Source of the DNA: Pseudarthrobacter oxydans
GTDB taxonomy: Bacteria; Actinomycetota; Actinomycetes; Actinomycetales; Micrococcaceae
Direction: 5' to 3'
Assembly: GCF_034258515.1 (NCBI RefSeq)
Contig: NZ_CP139438.1
Location: 186,001 to 250,000, forward strand
Length of the DNA: 64,000 bases
Shown here: piece by piece, positions 62,380-64,000 of the stretch
How positions within the stretch are numbered: the first letter of the stretch is position 1
How the letters are laid out: each line of letters opens with the position of its first letter
Notes under the pieces: generated by a model
The model's database searches: none
The model's input: the letters and a program-made list of their open reading frames with translations, nothing else
What the model was told of the DNA's origin: nothing
Program-made: the position numbers and the translations under genes

Positions 62380-63732
62380 ATGACCAGCACCAACAAGGCA
62401 GCAAGGACCGCGGCAAGGAAGCCGCCGCCCGGCGCGCTCAAGGCCTACATTGCCAGCCTCACCGGCACCTCGCTTGAGTACTACGACTTTGCCATCTACT
62501 CCGTCGCCTCTGCGCTGGTGTTCCCCAAGATCTTCTTTCCCTCAAATGACGAGTTCGTCGGGCTGCTGCTCTCCTTCTCGGCCTTCGCGGTGGGGTACCT
62601 GGCCCGTCCCATCGGCGGCGTGATCTTCGGCCGCCTCGGCGACAAGATCGGCCGCAAGTACGTCCTCGTGTTCACCCTGGTGCTGATCGGCGTCGCCACC
62701 GTCCTCATCGGTGCCCTGCCCGACTACTCGGTCATCGGCGTCGCAGCCCCCACCATCCTGGTGCTCCTGCGCCTGGCCCAGGGCATCGGCGTCGGCGGTG
62801 AATGGGGCGGTGCGGTCCTGCTGTCCAGCGAATTCGGCGATCCCAACAAGCGCGGTTTCTGGTCCTCGGCTGCGCAGATCGGCCCGCCGGCCGGCAACCT
62901 GATGGCCAACGGCGCCCTGGCGATCCTGGCGGCCACGCTCAGCACCGAGGCCTTCCTCTCCTGGGGCTGGCGCGTAGCCTTCCTCGCCTCGGCCATCCTG
63001 GTGGTCTTCGGCCTCGTGATCCGCCTCAAGCTGGAGGAAACCCCGGTCTTCAAGGCCATCCAGGCCAAAGGCGACCGCCCCAAGGCGCCCATCAAGGAAG
63101 TCTTCACCACCGAACCCCGGGCCCTGGTCTCGGCCGCCCTCTCGCGCCTCTGCCCCGACGTCCTCTACGCTCTGTTCACCGTGTTCGTGGCCGTCTACGC
63201 CACCAAGGAACTGGGCATGACCACGGGCAACGTGCTGGCGGCAATCCTCGTCGGATCCGCTTTCCAGCTCTTCCTGATCCCGGCCGCCGGCGCCCTCACC
63301 GACCGCCTCAACCGCCGCTGGGTGTACGGCGTTGCCGCCGCCGCAACCGCCGCCTACATTCCGCTGTTCTTCCTGATGATCCAGGGCAAATCGGTGGTGA
63401 TGCTGACCATCGGCGTGGTGATCGGCCTGGCCCTGCACGCCTTTATGTACGGCCCGCAGGCCGCCTTCATCACCGAACAGTTTCCGGCCCGCCTCCGCTA
63501 CGCCGGCAGCTCGCTGGCCTACACCCTGGCCGGCGTCATCGGCGGCGCCGTGGCCCCGCTGATCTTCACCGCCCTGTACGGCGCAGCATCCGGCGGCTGG
63601 CACCTGATCGCCGGGTACATCCTCCTGACGGCCATCATCACCATTGTGGGCATGCGCCTGGGCCGCGACCCGCAGCCCGAGGCCGACCTCCGCCTGCTCC
63701 ACGACGGCCACGCCCAGGAGAGCCACGCCTGA
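62380..63732 (+). CDS. MFS metabolite:H+ symporter of the pxp operon
   Basis: This 450-residue protein has twelve helices, beginning SLTGTSLEYYDFAIYSVASALVF. The loop FGRLGDKIGRKYVLVF and the motif GGEWGGAVLLSSEFGDPNKRGFW put it in the same symporter branch as the protein at 45029. GGAGG is five bases before the ATG. Its place between pxpA and pxpB suggests that it imports 5-oxoproline or a related lactam. It starts 57 bp after the pxpA stop. Confidence 0.9.
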   Translation: MTSTNKAARTAARKPPPGALKAYIASLTGTSLEYYDFAIYSVASALVFPKIFFPSNDEFVGLLLSFSAFAVGYLARPIGGVIFGRLGDKIGRKYVLVFTLVLIGVATVLIGALPDYSVIGVAAPTILVLLRLAQGIGVGGEWGGAVLLSSEFGDPNKRGFWSSAAQIGPPAGNLMANGALAILAATLSTEAFLSWGWRVAFLASAILVVFGLVIRLKLEETPVFKAIQAKGDRPKAPIKEVFTTEPRALVSAALSRLCPDVLYALFTVFVAVYATKELGMTTGNVLAAILVGSAFQLFLIPAAGALTDRLNRRWVYGVAAAATAAYIPLFFLMIQGKSVVMLTIGVVIGLALHAFMYGPQAAFITEQFPARLRYAGSSLAYTLAGVIGGAVAPLIFTALYGAASGGWHLIAGYILLTAIITIVGMRLGRDPQPEADLRLLHDGHAQESHA

Positions 63733-63747
63733 CCGGCGCGGATTGCC

Positions 63748-64000
63748 ATGGAAACAGTCACCAACCCCGCCACTGCGCGCGTCCTCGCCGCCCGTGTTTT
63801 GGCCGTACGGCCGGTAGGCACGACGGCGGTGCTCGCCGAACTCTCCGGGCTCCACGACGTGCTGGCGCTGCAGGCCCTCCTGCTGGAGCATCCGCTGCCC
63901 GGCCAGGTGGAGGTCCTCGCGGCCGCCGAAACCGTGATGGTCAAGGCGGATTCGCCCCGGGCCGCACGGCGGATGGCGGCCCGGCTGCTGGAGCTGGACC
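63748..64000 (+). CDS. pxpB: 5-oxoprolinase subunit B (KipI type), partial
   Basis: The frame is open from the ATG at 63748 to the window edge, 84 complete codons. The sequence ARVLAVRPVGTTAVLAELSGLHDVLALQALL ... VEVLAAAETVMVKADSPRAARR has the PxpB/KipI (allophanate hydrolase subunit 1-like) start. It lies 15 bp after the MFS stop, in one operon with pxpA. Only about the first third is visible, so nothing can be said about its end or the expected pxpC. Confidence 0.82.
   Translation, partial: METVTNPATARVLAARVLAVRPVGTTAVLAELSGLHDVLALQALLLEHPLPGQVEVLAAAETVMVKADSPRAARRMAARLLELD

Overview
The window is a 64-kb piece of a high-GC actinobacterial chromosome. Gene content and order point to the Micrococcaceae (Arthrobacter / Pseudarthrobacter / Paenarthrobacter): a glyA-soxBDAG-purU sarcosine operon, many LacI/ABC sugar clusters, Tat-exported hydrolases and RuMP formaldehyde genes. 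The genus is inferred from gene order and protein style, without a database search. I see no rRNA, tRNA, insertion sequence, prophage or CRISPR array. Almost all of the DNA is coding; no gene-free gap exceeds about 300 bases.

Layout. 1-3.3 kb: two Tat-exported phosphatases (one cut by the window edge) and an SDR oxidoreductase. 3.6-7.5 kb: a tightly overlapping AraC-VOC-UvrA2-MOSC operon. 7.57-8.1 kb: a small membrane protein behind a structured leader of about 165 nt. 8.2-16.8 kb: a sugar-catabolic ABC operon with two Gfo/Idh/MocA dehydrogenases, a ThuA protein and a TIM-barrel isomerase, divergent from its LacI regulator. 16.8-21.7 kb: a (p)ppGpp-synthetase-like protein, GYD protein, esterase, PfkB kinase and an orphan sulfonate/nitrate-type binding protein. 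21.9-25.7 kb: an atypical VOC gene, a cupredoxin/SHOCT pair, and an ArsR-rhodanese regulator divergent from an MFS exporter. 26-30.2 kb: polysaccharide-deacetylase-family hydrolase, NCS1 permease and PucR regulator. 30.2-32.6 kb: an AbiEi/DUF559-like protein and a CbbX-like AAA+ ATPase bracketed by inverted 32-bp tandem repeats.

32.6-41.4 kb: a seven-gene minus-strand operon glyA-soxB-soxD-soxA-soxG-sdaA-purU, nearly every junction overlapping or abutting. It should convert sarcosine to glycine plus a one-carbon folate, then serine, then pyruvate, with PurU releasing surplus formyl-THF. A divergent GntR gene faces it across two palindromes. 42.4-49.4 kb: amidohydrolase and M20 peptidase/carbamoylase genes with an MFS permease and a PucR-type regulator. 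49.4-57.1 kb: a fructan/sucrose regulon (LacI, ABC importer, intracellular and Tat-exported GH32 enzymes) with four matching operators in the divergent gap. 57.1-59.8 kb: hxlB-hxlA (formaldehyde fixation) divergent from a LuxR-type regulator. 59.9-64 kb: IclR and GntR regulators and a 5-oxoproline cluster (pxpA, transporter, start of pxpB).

The most unusual signal is a repeat family built on GTGAGAGAG. It occurs as two three-unit arrays with an exact 32-bp period and as a 101-bp nested palindrome, always just past gene 3' ends and always in the same orientation relative to the gene it follows. Other recurring patterns are -10-like hexamers placed six bases before a start codon (probable leaderless mRNAs) and several strong palindromic operators.
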